DNA of 51,623 nt, taken from assembly GCA_036501535.1 (NCBI GenBank), contig DASYAE010000129.1, forward strand, positions 1-51,623. The letters are read 5' to 3'. This stretch comes from DASYAE01 sp036501535. Its GTDB lineage: Bacteria > Actinomycetota > Actinomycetes > Streptomycetales > Catenulisporaceae. A program made the position numbers and the translations under genes. How positions within the stretch are numbered: the first letter of the stretch is position 1; every line of letters begins with the position of its first letter. Positions 1-7,908 of the stretch are shown piece after piece. Below the pieces are notes generated by a model that was not told the DNA's origin, did no database searches, and saw only the letters and a list, made by a program, of their open reading frames with translations.

Positions 1-7
1 GAGAGGG

Positions 8-847
8 GTGGAGCCAGCCAACACGAGGAAGAGCACGGCCAAGCCGTGGGAGATCGAGGACGGACTGTGGGCGCGCATCGAGCCGCTGCTGCCCGTGGTC
101 GAGCGCAACTACCGACACCCAGGCCGTAAGCGCCTGGACAACCGCAGGGTGCTGTGCGGGATCCTGTTCGTGCTCTACACCGGGATCCGCTGGGAGTTCC
201 TGCCCCAGGAACTGGGCTTCGGCTCCGCGATGACCTGCTGGCGGCGGCTGCGCGACGGGAACGACGCCGGGGTCTGGCAGCGCCTGCACGAACCGCTGCC
301 GGCCGAGTTGCGGGCCGCGGACCTGCTGGACCTCTCCCGCGCCTCGCTCGACTCCAGTCACCTTCGGGCGATGAAGGGCGGGCCCAAGACCGGCCCGTCC
401 CCGGTGGAGCGCGGCAAACCCGGCAGCAAGCACCACGCCATCGTCGAGGCCCACGGCATCGCGCTGGCCGCCACGCTGACCGGCGGCAACCGCAACGATG
501 TCACCCAACTGATCCCGCTGATCCAGGCCGTCCCCCCGCTGCGCGGCAAGCGCGGGCGCCCGCGCCGGCGCCCCGGCGTGGTGTACGCCGACCGCGGCTA
601 CGACCACGACAAGTACCGCCGCCTGCTCCGCGAGGTAGGCATCCGGCCCGAGATCGCCCGGCGCGGCGTCGAACACGGCTCCGGCCCGGGCGTACACCGC
701 TCGGTGGTGGAAGGAGCGCTCGCGCTGCTGCACTGGTTCCGCCGCCTGCGCATCCGCTGGGAGATCCGCGACGACATCCACGAAGCCTTCCTCACCCTCG
801 GCTGCGCCATCATCTGCTGGCGACGACTGCGCAACTCATTCTGTTAG
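8..847 (+). CDS. IS5-family transposase (single-ORF, DDE type)
   Basis: Transposase of an IS5-family insertion sequence, 279 aa, the usual length for the one-ORF actinobacterial type. An N-terminal DUF4096-like domain (about residues 13-95, ending in TCWRRLRD) precedes the DDE domain. I read the catalytic triad as D115 (in LDSSHLRAMKGG), D195 (in YADRGYD) and E235 (in VVEGALALLHWF). The stretch from GPSPVERGKPGSKHH to TGGNRNDVTQL is typical of the group. In relatives the catalytic Glu is commonly followed by Arg; here it is Gly. The start is GTG at 8, almost at the window edge, so an upstream start cannot be excluded. The frame is intact, so it is probably functional. The left IS end is outside the window; the right end should lie just after the stop codon. 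Confidence 0.9.
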   Translation: MEPANTRKSTAKPWEIEDGLWARIEPLLPVVERNYRHPGRKRLDNRRVLCGILFVLYTGIRWEFLPQELGFGSAMTCWRRLRDGNDAGVWQRLHEPLPAELRAADLLDLSRASLDSSHLRAMKGGPKTGPSPVERGKPGSKHHAIVEAHGIALAATLTGGNRNDVTQLIPLIQAVPPLRGKRGRPRRRPGVVYADRGYDHDKYRRLLREVGIRPEIARRGVEHGSGPGVHRSVVEGALALLHWFRRLRIRWEIRDDIHEAFLTLGCAIICWRRLRNSFC

Positions 848-856
848 GAGTCCTAA
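844..856. repeat. Quasi-palindrome at the right end of the IS
   Basis: TTAGGAGTCCTAA is a palindrome except for its centre base. It contains the transposase stop (845-847) and, on the other strand, the stop of the neighbouring minus-strand gene (853-855). It is a plausible part of the right IS end or of the target site. The left end needed to define the terminal inverted repeat is not in the window. Confidence 0.35.
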
Positions 857-1362
857 GTGGGATTGAAGACGTCGATGCCGGTGAGCTTTTCGTCCTGCCA
901 GGCGCTGACCGTGACCGGGCCGTTGACGACGGTGAAGACGATGGCCGCGATGTTGCCGTCGTCGGCGCGGGCGATGCCGAACAGGCGGGCGTCGGCGACC
1001 GGGGTGACTATGACGATTGCACCCGTCGTACAGGAACGGCTGGTGCGCAGGTAGACCGGTTCGGGGTGCTCTTCATGGGGCGGCTGGGTGGCGGGGAGTT
1101 GTGAATGCTTCGGGGGCGGTCCTGGATGTGCCACTGCTTCGGGGGCGGGCAATGAGGACACTCTGGGCGCCGCCTCACCGCTGTCCAGGACGGTTCCGCA
1201 GATGACCACGCTCGGACCCGGATTGTTGACACAGCTACAACAGGCAGTCATCAGCAGGGTGATGGTGGTCGACACGCCCACAGCCAGGGGATGATGCCGG
1301 CGCAACGTGCGTCGGCGCGGACGGTTGTCGCCGTCCGCGCCGACGCGCCGTCGTTCGGTCAT
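853..1362 (-). CDS. Small putative lipoprotein, possibly truncated by the IS
   Basis: Protein of 169 aa that I do not recognise. An Arg-rich N-terminus is followed by a hydrophobic stretch (about residues 29-41) ending in LLMTAC, a plausible lipobox, so it is probably a lipoprotein or membrane-anchored. A Pro-rich linker follows, then a C-terminal part with hydrophobic strands (TGAIVIVTPVAD, IAAIVFTVVNG). The ATG overlaps the stop of the upstream peptidase gene by one base (TGATG), so the two are probably translationally coupled. Its stop lies only 6 bp from the transposase stop and inside a quasi-palindrome, so the original C-terminus may have been replaced when the IS inserted. Codon use looks coding, but the function is unknown. 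Confidence 0.6.
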   Translation of the reverse strand: MTERRRVGADGDNRPRRRTLRRHHPLAVGVSTTITLLMTACCSCVNNPGPSVVICGTVLDSGEAAPRVSSLPAPEAVAHPGPPPKHSQLPATQPPHEEHPEPVYLRTSRSCTTGAIVIVTPVADARLFGIARADDGNIAAIVFTVVNGPVTVSAWQDEKLTGIDVFNPT

Positions 1363-2489
1363 CAGCAGCCGACCGGATCGGTGGGTCCGTAGTTGAGCCA
1401 GCTCAGATCGAACGCCGTGCTGCTGTTGAACGCGTCGGTCTGGTCGAGCTGCAGGCCGGCGCAGTCGTAGATGTCCCATGGCGTCGCATCGACAGCGGAG
1501 GAGTTCGCGTCGTCGGTCGTGACATCCGACCAGTCCGGACCGCTCGCGGCGGCTGCGTTGGTGATGCCCTCGACTCCGTAGTCGTCCAGGCTCGGCCAGA
1601 TCGCATCGCCCAGCCCGTTGTGCTCCGAAGTGCGTTCCAGGATCCATTCAACCTGGGAGCCTGAGCCGACCGGGCTCCCGGACACGTCCTGGTACGCGTA
1701 GACGCCCTGCCCGGTCGTGAAGTCGTCGAGTTGGAAGAAGGCCTGCGTCGCGGCGGGGTTGTACTCGACGATCGCCGCGACGTTGTCACGAGGGTTCGCG
1801 GTGAGGTTCGTGATCTCTTCCTGGCTTTCCTGGGGGAACAGCTCGAGCCAGAAATAGTAGTCGGTCGTGTGGGCCACGCATTCGAGCACGCAGATGCCGT
1901 CCTGCTCGGTGCCGGCCTGGACCAGGGTGTCGTCGTCCGAGTCGCCGGTCCCGATGCCGGGCCAGACCGAGGAGACGACGGTCAGATTGCTCGGTTCGTT
2001 GACGAGCGGCACGTTCCACTCCATCTCGGCGCCGAGCCAGTTCTCGGTGAACTGCGGCGAGACATATCCGGACCAGTTGTCGGACTGGACGTCGGATGAT
2101 GCCCCCGTGGCACGGGTGTGGGCCGGTATCGGCTGGCCGTTGTGTCCTTCAGCGCAGCTGAGAGATGTCTTGTAGTGGATGTTCGCCGCTGCGATCTTGT
2201 TGAGCAGCGCGGAGAAACCCTGCTGGTCCTGGCCGGCGTTCTGATCGACGAGGAGTTGGGCCGGGTGCTGAGCGAAGTAGGCCGGCGTCTGGGTGGGCAC
2301 GAGCAGGTGCAGGCTCGCGGCGCAGTCGTGCGTCGCAGTGCTCGTCTGCCAGGGGGTTGAGCCGGTGCTGCCGCTTGAAGTGGCGCTGGACGGCCCGATC
2401 GAGCCGGCGAGCACCAGGCTCGCAAGCGTGGGTATCAGCAGCACGCGACGTAGCGAGTGGACGGGCGACACAAGAGGTCTCCGTTTCAT
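1362..2489 (-). CDS. Secreted G1-family glutamic endopeptidase (eqolisin-like)
   Basis: Probable extracellular acid protease of peptidase family G1, 375 aa. Residues 1-37 are a Sec-type signal peptide (MKRRPL, a hydrophobic core, cleavage near SSA-TS). A pro-region follows, then the catalytic domain from about residue 137 (DNWSGYV). The family's catalytic Gln is best placed at Q191 (in DTLVQAGTEQ) and the Glu at E281 (in SQVEWILER), with YYFWLELFP between them as in eqolisins. Four Cys could form disulfides. I chose ATG at 2489 because the signal peptide starts there; a longer frame opens at a TTG at 2564 but adds a non-signal leader. It heads a two-gene unit with the lipoprotein-like gene and diverges from an ECF sigma gene. 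Confidence 0.78.
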   Translation of the reverse strand: MKRRPLVSPVHSLRRVLLIPTLASLVLAGSIGPSSATSSGSTGSTPWQTSTATHDCAASLHLLVPTQTPAYFAQHPAQLLVDQNAGQDQQGFSALLNKIAAANIHYKTSLSCAEGHNGQPIPAHTRATGASSDVQSDNWSGYVSPQFTENWLGAEMEWNVPLVNEPSNLTVVSSVWPGIGTGDSDDDTLVQAGTEQDGICVLECVAHTTDYYFWLELFPQESQEEITNLTANPRDNVAAIVEYNPAATQAFFQLDDFTTGQGVYAYQDVSGSPVGSGSQVEWILERTSEHNGLGDAIWPSLDDYGVEGITNAAAASGPDWSDVTTDDANSSAVDATPWDIYDCAGLQLDQTDAFNSSTAFDLSWLNYGPTDPVGC

Positions 2490-2596
2490 GGTTCCGCGGG
2501 GTCTGTCGTGCGACGCGCTCAGGGCGCGGTTCAGAGAATGTCCGCGCGCGAATGACGAGGACAAAAGGTATAGGCACGGGAATTCAGGTCATGTAG

Positions 2597-2623
2597 AGTT
2601 CGAACTTGCTGTCCGGAGCAAGT
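2597..2623. promoter_or_regulatory. Overlapping palindromes in the peptidase/sigma intergenic region
   Basis: AGTTCGAACT (2597-2606) is a perfect 10-bp palindrome. It overlaps an inverted repeat with 7-bp arms, ACTTGCT at 2604-2610 and AGCAAGT at 2617-2623. They sit between the divergent starts at 2489 and 2697, where an operator shared by both genes would be expected. The regulator is unknown. Confidence 0.4.
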
Positions 2624-2696
2624 GGTCTCACATACTCAGATGCGGTCGGGGCGTTCGAATGCTGCATCGGAAGGACAGATAGCCAGGGGAGCGGTT

Positions 2697-3209
2697 ATGG
2701 CCCGGTGGGACGCCATCGAGGATGAGCAGTTCACCACGTTCGTTCGGACCTCGCGCGGGCAGCTACGGCGTAGTGCGTATCTGCTGTGCAACGACTGGCA
2801 CGAGGCAGATGACCTGGTCCAGGTGGCGTTGATCGCAGTGCTGCGGCACTGGCGCCGCCTACGCACTTCGCGCAATGCCCTACCGTTCGCACGGCGGGTA
2901 CTGGTCAACGCGTTTCTCATGGAGCGTCGGCGGGTTCGCCATCAGCGTGAGGAGTTGGTCGAGCAGATTCCGGAAGGCGACGCCGCCTCGGGGGTGCAGG
3001 TGGAGGATCGGCTCTTGCTCTTCGCGGCGCTTTCCCGGCTCGGGCCCCGTCAACGTGCGGTCATAGTGCTGCGCTTGTGGGAGGACCTGAGTGTGGCGCA
3101 GACGGCCCGCATTCTGGAGTGCAGCCCGGCAACGGTGACCAGTCAGGCCTCACGGGCATTGACCGCTCTGCGGGACACCTTCGGAGACTTCGGCCACTCG
3201 GACGGGTGA
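2697..3209 (+). CDS. ECF RNA polymerase sigma factor, SigE-family (Streptomyces type)
   Basis: Small extracytoplasmic-function sigma factor, 170 aa. Region 2 spans about residues 12-75 (FVRTSRGQLRRSAYLL, then DDLVQVALIAVLRHW). Region 4 spans about 105-160, with RLGPRQRAVIVLRLWEDLS followed by the helix-turn-helix QTARILECSPATVTSQASRAL. ATG at 2697 is chosen because AGGGGAG lies about 6 nt upstream; the frame stays open back to 2622. No anti-sigma gene follows. The nearest partners are the divergent secreted peptidase and lipoprotein-like genes, so it may control that secreted patch, which is inference. Confidence 0.88.
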   Translation: MARWDAIEDEQFTTFVRTSRGQLRRSAYLLCNDWHEADDLVQVALIAVLRHWRRLRTSRNALPFARRVLVNAFLMERRRVRHQREELVEQIPEGDAASGVQVEDRLLLFAALSRLGPRQRAVIVLRLWEDLSVAQTARILECSPATVTSQASRALTALRDTFGDFGHSDG

Positions 3210-3484
3210 TGGTCGGCAGTGGCACAGCGACCCGGCCCCACCCGTCGGTTGTCGGTACCCGTGATGATCAGAGGCGTCAACAGGGTCAGAGACGTCAACG
3301 TCGTCACGACAGGTGGGGCTGTGTAGGCGGCCGTCAGGACGAGCGGCGCAACCGGCGGCGCGCCGCGAAGAACCCCTCCGCGCAGTCCACGATGAGCGGG
3401 CTGGATTGATGGCATGTGCACGGCCACTGCCGCGGCGCGGCGTATCGCGCTCGAACTGCCTGAAGGAGGGGTGTAATTGCGCCG

Positions 3485-3928
3485 TTGAACACGCTGTTCG
3501 ATTACAGTGCCAACGTGGGTGACGCAAACTTGGATCCTAAGGACATCGCGGCCGCTGTCGGGGCGCGCCGGGAGTTGGGGGCGGAGTACGACGATGTGAT
3601 CGCTGCGTCCCTGGTCGACCATATGGAGAAGGAGATCTCCAACCGGCTCAACCAGCAGATCGCGCAGCGCAGCGGGCCGGCGCCGTACCAGAATCCGTAT
3701 ATGCCGCCGCCGAAGAGGCAGCGGGACTTCTCGCTGGGGCTGCCGGTCGTCTCGCTCGTCGCGGGTATTCCGATCACGGCCATCGCGGGGTCGCTCGGGC
3801 ACCCCAACTCCGTGGCGGCGATCTTCATTTCCTGGTGCGGCATCGCGGCGGTCAACTTCGCGCACGCGTTCGGGCGGCGGCGGAACAATCCGAATAATCC
3901 GAACAACCCGAACGGTCCGCACCGGTGA
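3485..3928 (+). CDS. Small membrane protein with two predicted membrane segments and an NNP-repeat tail
   Basis: Unrecognised 147-aa protein. The N-terminal 70 residues are hydrophilic and acidic (YDDVIAASLVDHMEKEISNRL), then a Pro-rich basic linker (PPPKRQRD). Two hydrophobic segments lie at about residues 82-99 (LGLPVVSLVAGIPITAIAG) and 106-124 (VAAIFISWCGIAAVNFAHAF). The tail is Arg-rich followed by NNPNNPNNPNGPHR, encoded by imperfect 9-bp repeats. The start is uncertain: TTG at 3485 lies 13 nt after a strong AGGAGGGG; GTG at 3515 has no such site. The 275 bp upstream, after the sigma factor, contain no gene I can support. Confidence 0.6.
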   Translation: MNTLFDYSANVGDANLDPKDIAAAVGARRELGAEYDDVIAASLVDHMEKEISNRLNQQIAQRSGPAPYQNPYMPPPKRQRDFSLGLPVVSLVAGIPITAIAGSLGHPNSVAAIFISWCGIAAVNFAHAFGRRRNNPNNPNNPNGPHR

Positions 3929-4054
3929 GGCTGTAGGCGGGCCGTCCGCGGCCGGGCGGGCCCGGGGCGGATTCGGCACACAGATCCCGGCTGAACTAGA
4001 TCCCTCCCGGTCACCGCCCGTATCCTGGCGTTCTACCGTCTGGACAGGAGGCCG

Positions 4055-5704
4055 ATGGCGGAGAGCGAGCAGGGCGGCGGGTCGCGGATCGTGCCGCCGG
4101 CGTCGACCGACGCGGTGATCGTCGGTGGCGGTCACAACGGGCTCGTCGCGGCGGCGTATCTGGCCAGGTTCGGTATGCAGGTCACGCTGCTCGAACGGCT
4201 TGACCGGACCGGTGGGGCCGCGGTCAGCGAGCAGCCGTTTCCTGGTGTCGACGTGCGCCTTTCCCGCTATTCGTACCTTGTCTCGCTGCTGCCCTATGCG
4301 ATCGTGCGCGATCTTGAACTCGATGTCGAGCTGCGGTCGCGGCCGGTGTCGTCCTTCACTCCGGTCGCGCGCAACGGCCGGCACGACGCGCTGCTGGTCG
4401 AGCGGCGGCCGGGGCCGCATACTCGTGATTCATTCCATCGGGTGACCGGTTCGGAGCAGGACTGGAATGCCTGGCGGGAGTTCTACGGGCGGATCGAGCG
4501 GGCCGCGCGGGCACTCGCGCCGACGCTGCTGGAACCGCTGGTGGGCAAGGGCGTCGCCATGAAGGCGGTGCGCGAGGCGTGCGGCGCGAAGTTCTGGGAC
4601 GACTTCATGGAGCGGCCGCTCGGTGAGGTCGTCGAACGCACGTTCGGCAACGATCACGTGCGCGGCGTCGTGCTGACCGACGCGCTGATCGGGACGCAGA
4701 GCCATGCGCACGACCCGTCGCTGCGGCAGAACCGCTGCTTCCTCTACCACGTCATCGGGTCGGGCACCGGCGAGTGGCGGGTGCCGATCGGCGGCATGGG
4801 CGCGGTGACCGACTCGCTGTCCCGGGCCGCGGAGAAGGCCGGCGCGGTGCTCGTCACCGGGGCCACGGTGCAGCGGATCGAGTCCGACGGCCGGCGGGCC
4901 TCGGTCGTCTACCGCACCGGGGACGGCGAGCGGCGGATCGATGCCAAGTTCGTGCTTGCGAACACCGCGCCGACGGTGCTCGACGCGCTGCTCGGCCGAG
5001 CGCCGCGGCCGAAGCCGGAGGGCAACCAGCTCAAGGTCAACATGGTGCTCGCCCGGCTGCCGCGGCTGCGCAGCGGCGCTCCGCCCGAGACCGCGTTCGC
5101 CGGCACCTTTCACATCGACGAGGCCTACTCCACCCTGAGCGCGGCCTACGAGGCGTCAGAAGCGGGCCGGCTGCCCGACCCGCTGCCGACTGAGGTCTAC
5201 TGCCACACCCTGACCGATCGCAGCATCCTGGGCCGCGACGCGCTCTCCCGTGGCCTGCACACGCTCACCCTGTTCGGGCTGCACACGCCGGCGCGGCTGT
5301 ACGGCGCTCACGACCTCACGGAGGAGGCGGTCCGGGACGTCGCCGTGCAGAGGGCGCTGGAGGGATTGAACCGCTACCTCGCTGAGCCGATCGAGGACTG
5401 CCTGGCCCGCGACGCGCACGGCGATCCCTGCATCGAGGCACGCACGCCGCTGGACATCGAGCGCGAACTCGCCATGCCGGGTGGGCACATCTTCCACGGC
5501 GACCTGGACTGGCCCTGGGCGGCCGACTCGGACGAGGCCGGCCGCTGGGGCGTGGAGACCGACCTGCCGAACGTGCTGATCTGCGGCTCGGGCGCGCGGC
5601 GGGGCGGCGCGGTGAGCGGGATCCCGGGCCGGGCCGCGGCCTTCGCGCTGCTGCTGCGGCGCCGGCGCCGACGCGTGGCGGGTGCGCTCGAGTCCGGCGG
5701 TTGA
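4055..5704 (+). CDS. FAD-dependent oxidoreductase of the phytoene desaturase / PYROXD2 type
   Basis: Flavoprotein of 549 aa. The N-terminal FAD-binding Rossmann motif is clear: DAVIVGGGHNGLVAAAYLA around residues 24-42, with the strand-end acid in VTLLERLDRTGG. The C-terminal FAD signature region (LPNVLICGSGARRGGAVSGIPGRAAA, about 507-532) is of the kind found in phytoene desaturase-like amine oxidoreductases. The length fits the NAD(P)/FAD-dependent oxidoreductases annotated as PYROXD2-like. No carotenoid genes are nearby, so a true carotenoid desaturase is unlikely and the substrate is unknown. The ATG follows ACAGGAGG at 5-6 nt. Monocistronic and convergent with ispF. Confidence 0.82.
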   Translation: MAESEQGGGSRIVPPASTDAVIVGGGHNGLVAAAYLARFGMQVTLLERLDRTGGAAVSEQPFPGVDVRLSRYSYLVSLLPYAIVRDLELDVELRSRPVSSFTPVARNGRHDALLVERRPGPHTRDSFHRVTGSEQDWNAWREFYGRIERAARALAPTLLEPLVGKGVAMKAVREACGAKFWDDFMERPLGEVVERTFGNDHVRGVVLTDALIGTQSHAHDPSLRQNRCFLYHVIGSGTGEWRVPIGGMGAVTDSLSRAAEKAGAVLVTGATVQRIESDGRRASVVYRTGDGERRIDAKFVLANTAPTVLDALLGRAPRPKPEGNQLKVNMVLARLPRLRSGAPPETAFAGTFHIDEAYSTLSAAYEASEAGRLPDPLPTEVYCHTLTDRSILGRDALSRGLHTLTLFGLHTPARLYGAHDLTEEAVRDVAVQRALEGLNRYLAEPIEDCLARDAHGDPCIEARTPLDIERELAMPGGHIFHGDLDWPWAADSDEAGRWGVETDLPNVLICGSGARRGGAVSGIPGRAAAFALLLRRRRRRVAGALESGG

Positions 5705-5762
5705 TCGTCCGGGATCCGAGGCAGTGCCGGCGGTGCCGAGCCGGCTCGTCTCATCCCGGCTG

Positions 5763-5780
5763 CGGCCGGTCAACCGGCCG
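5763..5780. terminator. Inverted repeat between convergent oxidoreductase and ispF genes
   Basis: CGGCCGGT, CA, ACCGGCCG: perfect 8-bp arms around 2 nt, overlapping the ispF stop codon (5770-5772). In RNA the loop would need opening to 4 nt or more. A weak bidirectional terminator is possible; there is no T-run. Confidence 0.35.
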
Positions 5781-6303
5781 CGACGACCAGTGCGGTCGCG
5801 ATCGCGGCCATGCCCTCGCCGCGCCCGATCATGCCGAGTCCGTCCGTCGTCGCCGCGCTGATCCGCACCGGTGCGCCGAGCACCGCCGAGAGCGTCTTCT
5901 CCGCCTCCAGCCGGCGCGGGCCGATCTTGGGCCGGGCTCCGATGATCTGCACCGAGACGTTGCCGATCCGGTAACCGGCCGCGCGCACCCGCCGGCCCGC
6001 CTCTTCCAGCAGCGCCGCGCCCGAGGCGCCGCGCCACCGCGGCTGGTCATCCACCCCGAAGTTCGAGCCCAGGTCGCCGAGCCCGGCCGCGGAGAACAGC
6101 GCGTTGCACGCGGCGTGCGCGGCTACGTCGGCGTCCGAGTGGCCGGCCAGCCCGGTCTCCCCGGGCCATTCGAGACCGGCCAACCACATCGGGCGGCCTA
6201 GTTCGAAAGGGTGAATGTCCACCCCGATCCCGACCAGTGGCAGCGCGGGTTCCGCCGACGCGGACGACGGTTCAGATACGGCTCCGGCTCCGGCGTCAGA
6301 CAT
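5770..6303 (-). CDS. ispF: 2-C-methyl-D-erythritol 2,4-cyclodiphosphate synthase
   Basis: Fifth enzyme of the MEP isoprenoid pathway, converting CDP-ME 2-phosphate to MEcPP with release of CMP. The 177-aa protein has a 20-residue Ala/Ser-rich leader and then the whole IspF fold. Metal ligands are D29 and H31 (in GIGVDIHPF) and H55 (in GHSDADVAAHA). The usual AAGLGDLG, ARPKIGP and TTDGLG motifs follow. ATG at 6303 has GAGGAG upstream. It overlaps the end of ispD by 8 nt, so the two are translationally coupled. The carD-ispD-ispF order is conserved in mycobacteria and streptomycetes. Confidence 0.96.
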   Translation of the reverse strand: MSDAGAGAVSEPSSASAEPALPLVGIGVDIHPFELGRPMWLAGLEWPGETGLAGHSDADVAAHAACNALFSAAGLGDLGSNFGVDDQPRWRGASGAALLEEAGRRVRAAGYRIGNVSVQIIGARPKIGPRRLEAEKTLSAVLGAPVRISAATTDGLGMIGRGEGMAAIATALVVAAG

Positions 6304-7063
6304 CGGCGCTCTCCTCAACTACGTCGGCAGCCGCCACGGGGCGCCGTGCGGCGTACACCGCCTCGGCGATGATCAGGTCGAACGGGGTGGTCACCTTGAA
6401 CGCCTCGGCATGGCCGGGCACCACGGCGACCGGCAGGCCGAGCCGCTCGACCAGCCCGGCGTCGTCCGTGGCCGCGGCCGCCTCGTCCGCCGGGGCGCCG
6501 GCCTTCTCGTGCGCCAGCGCCAGGACCGAGCGGCGGAAGCCCTGCGGGGTCTGCACCGCGCGCAGGCCGGACCGGTCGACGGTTCCGGTGACCAGCAGGC
6601 CGTCCCGGTCCACTGCCTTGATCGTGTCCGCCACGGGCAGAACCGGGATCACCGCGTCCGCGCCGCCGTCACCCGAACCGGTGACGGCATCGGCCACGGC
6701 GGCGATCACGCTCGGCGGCGTCAGGGCGCGGGCCGCGTCGTGCACCAGCACGACTTCGGTCTGCTCGGGGATCGCGGCCAGCGCCAGCGCGACGGACCGC
6801 TGCCGCGTGGTGCCGCCGGCCACCACGCGGACATGGGGCTCGAACTCCTCCAGCAGCCCGGCCACCTCGTCCTCGCCGCCCGGCGGCGCAGCGACGACCA
6901 CCAGACCGACGCGGCCGCTGTCCAACAGCGCCGCGACGGCGTGCACGAGGATCGGGATGCCGCCGATGCGGCGCAGCGCCTTAGGGGCTCCGCCGCCGAG
7001 GCGCTCCCCTCGGCCTGCCGCGGGAACGATGGCGGCCACCCGGGCCCGGACAGCCTTGTGCAC
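6296..7063 (-). CDS. ispD: 2-C-methyl-D-erythritol 4-phosphate cytidylyltransferase
   Basis: Third MEP-pathway enzyme, making CDP-ME from MEP and CTP. The nucleotide-binding signature AAIVPAAGRGERLGGGAPKAL is near the N-terminus, followed by VLVHDAARALTPP, VLPVADTIKAVD, LRAVQTPQGF, ATDDAGLVE and a terminal FKVTTPFDLIIAEA. With GTG at 7063 it has 255 aa; GTG at 7084 is an alternative seven codons earlier. A much longer open frame runs back to 7354, but that part is low-complexity repeat DNA and is not homologous to IspD. The gene lies downstream of carD and is coupled to ispF. Confidence 0.94.
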   Translation of the reverse strand: MHKAVRARVAAIVPAAGRGERLGGGAPKALRRIGGIPILVHAVAALLDSGRVGLVVVAAPPGGEDEVAGLLEEFEPHVRVVAGGTTRQRSVALALAAIPEQTEVVLVHDAARALTPPSVIAAVADAVTGSGDGGADAVIPVLPVADTIKAVDRDGLLVTGTVDRSGLRAVQTPQGFRRSVLALAHEKAGAPADEAAAATDDAGLVERLGLPVAVVPGHAEAFKVTTPFDLIIAEAVYAARRPVAAADVVEESADV

Positions 7064-7140
7064 AGCGTGCTCGTCCTCATGCACGGCTTCCGGGCCCGGC
7101 TCGCGAAGGGGTGGGTGTGATGTTTCGGCGGTGTGTGCTC

Positions 7141-7312
7141 TGCTCACTGCTGCACTGTATTGAACACTGCACCATTGAACACTGCACCGCATTGAACAAG
7201 CGCTGCATTGAGCACGCGCCGAATCGAACCAGCACCGTGCTGAACACCGCACTGCATCGAGTGCCGCAATCAGGTGCCGCGTCGTATTGAGGGTATTGAG
7301 GGTACTGAGAAC
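7141..7312. repeat. Degenerate short tandem repeats in the ispD-carD intergenic region
   Basis: About ten imperfect units of 14-18 bp. The best ones read ATTGAACACTGCACC, with variants such as GCATTGAACAAGC, GCATTGAGCACGC and GTGCTGAACACCGC. The stretch ends in three short GTATTGAGG-like units (about 7284-7310). It is less GC-rich than its surroundings. The 362 bp between carD and ispD (7064-7425) otherwise hold no gene I can support. Confidence 0.6.
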
Positions 7313-7425
7313 CGGACCGAGAACGGGAGACCGCGGGAAACGGGACGCCGGCAAGGCTCGAGACGATGCAGCGGGGCGTCATCCCGCAGAAGGCGCGGCC
7401 CACCATCGTGCGCCGCGGCGGGTCC

Positions 7426-7908
7426 TCAGGAAGCGAGCACCTCGTCGAGGATGGTCTCCGCCTTGTCCTCGTTGGTGTTCTCGGCCAGCGCCAGCTCGCT
7501 GACCAGGATCTGCCGGGCCTTGCCCAGCATCCGCTTCTCGCCCGCGGACAGCCCGCGCTCCCTCTCGCGCCGCCACAGGTCGCGCACCACTTCGGCTACC
7601 TTGATCACGTCGCCCGAAGCGAGCTTCTCCAGATTGGCCTTGTACCGCCGGGACCAGTTCGTCGGCTCCTCGGTGTGCGGGGCCCGCAGCACCTCGAACA
7701 CGCGGTCGAGGCCCTCCTGGCCGACCACGTCGCGCACGCCGACATATTCCACCTTGTCGGTGGGAACCATGAGGGTGAGGTCGCCCTGTGCAACCTTGAG
7801 CCGGAGGTAGGGACGCTCCTCGCCCTTGACCATCCGGGTCTCGATCGCCTCGATGAGAGCGGCCCCGTGGTGGGGATAGACGACGGTCTCGCCAACCTTG
7901 AACGTCAT
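7426..7908 (-). CDS. carD: CarD-family RNA polymerase-binding transcriptional regulator
   Basis: Global transcription factor that binds the RNA polymerase beta subunit and stabilises open complexes, above all at rRNA promoters in mycobacteria. The 160-aa length is typical. The N-terminal Tudor-like RNAP-interaction domain (about 1-60) starts MTFKVGETVVYPHHG. The C-terminal helical DNA-binding domain contains RAPHTEEPTNWSRRYKANLEKL, the conserved Trp region, and the family terminus LALAENTNEDKAETILDEVL. ATG at 7908 matches family starts, with GGAAGGGG upstream; a longer frame reaches 7965 but is not conserved. It is first in the carD-ispD-ispF order, although repeat DNA separates it from ispD. 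Confidence 0.96.
   Translation of the reverse strand: MTFKVGETVVYPHHGAALIEAIETRMVKGEERPYLRLKVAQGDLTLMVPTDKVEYVGVRDVVGQEGLDRVFEVLRAPHTEEPTNWSRRYKANLEKLASGDVIKVAEVVRDLWRRERERGLSAGEKRMLGKARQILVSELALAENTNEDKAETILDEVLAS

Noticed and set aside
154..1104. 316-aa plus-strand frame overlapping the transposase
   Set aside because: Shadow frame of the transposase, Ala/Arg/Pro-rich, with no ribosome-binding site.
3143..4420. Long minus-strand open frame opposite the sigma factor, small membrane protein and oxidoreductase start
   Set aside because: Arg/Pro-rich composition typical of the antisense of GC-rich genes; it spans three supported plus-strand genes. A short hydrophobic stretch near 3250-3330 has no start signal.
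7141..7312. CRISPR array
   Set aside because: Units are only 14-18 bp, imperfect and without unique spacers; no cas genes are in the window.
7064..7354. Extended IspD N-terminus
   Set aside because: This region is low-complexity repeat DNA; the translated Cys/Ser-rich segment has no counterpart in IspD.
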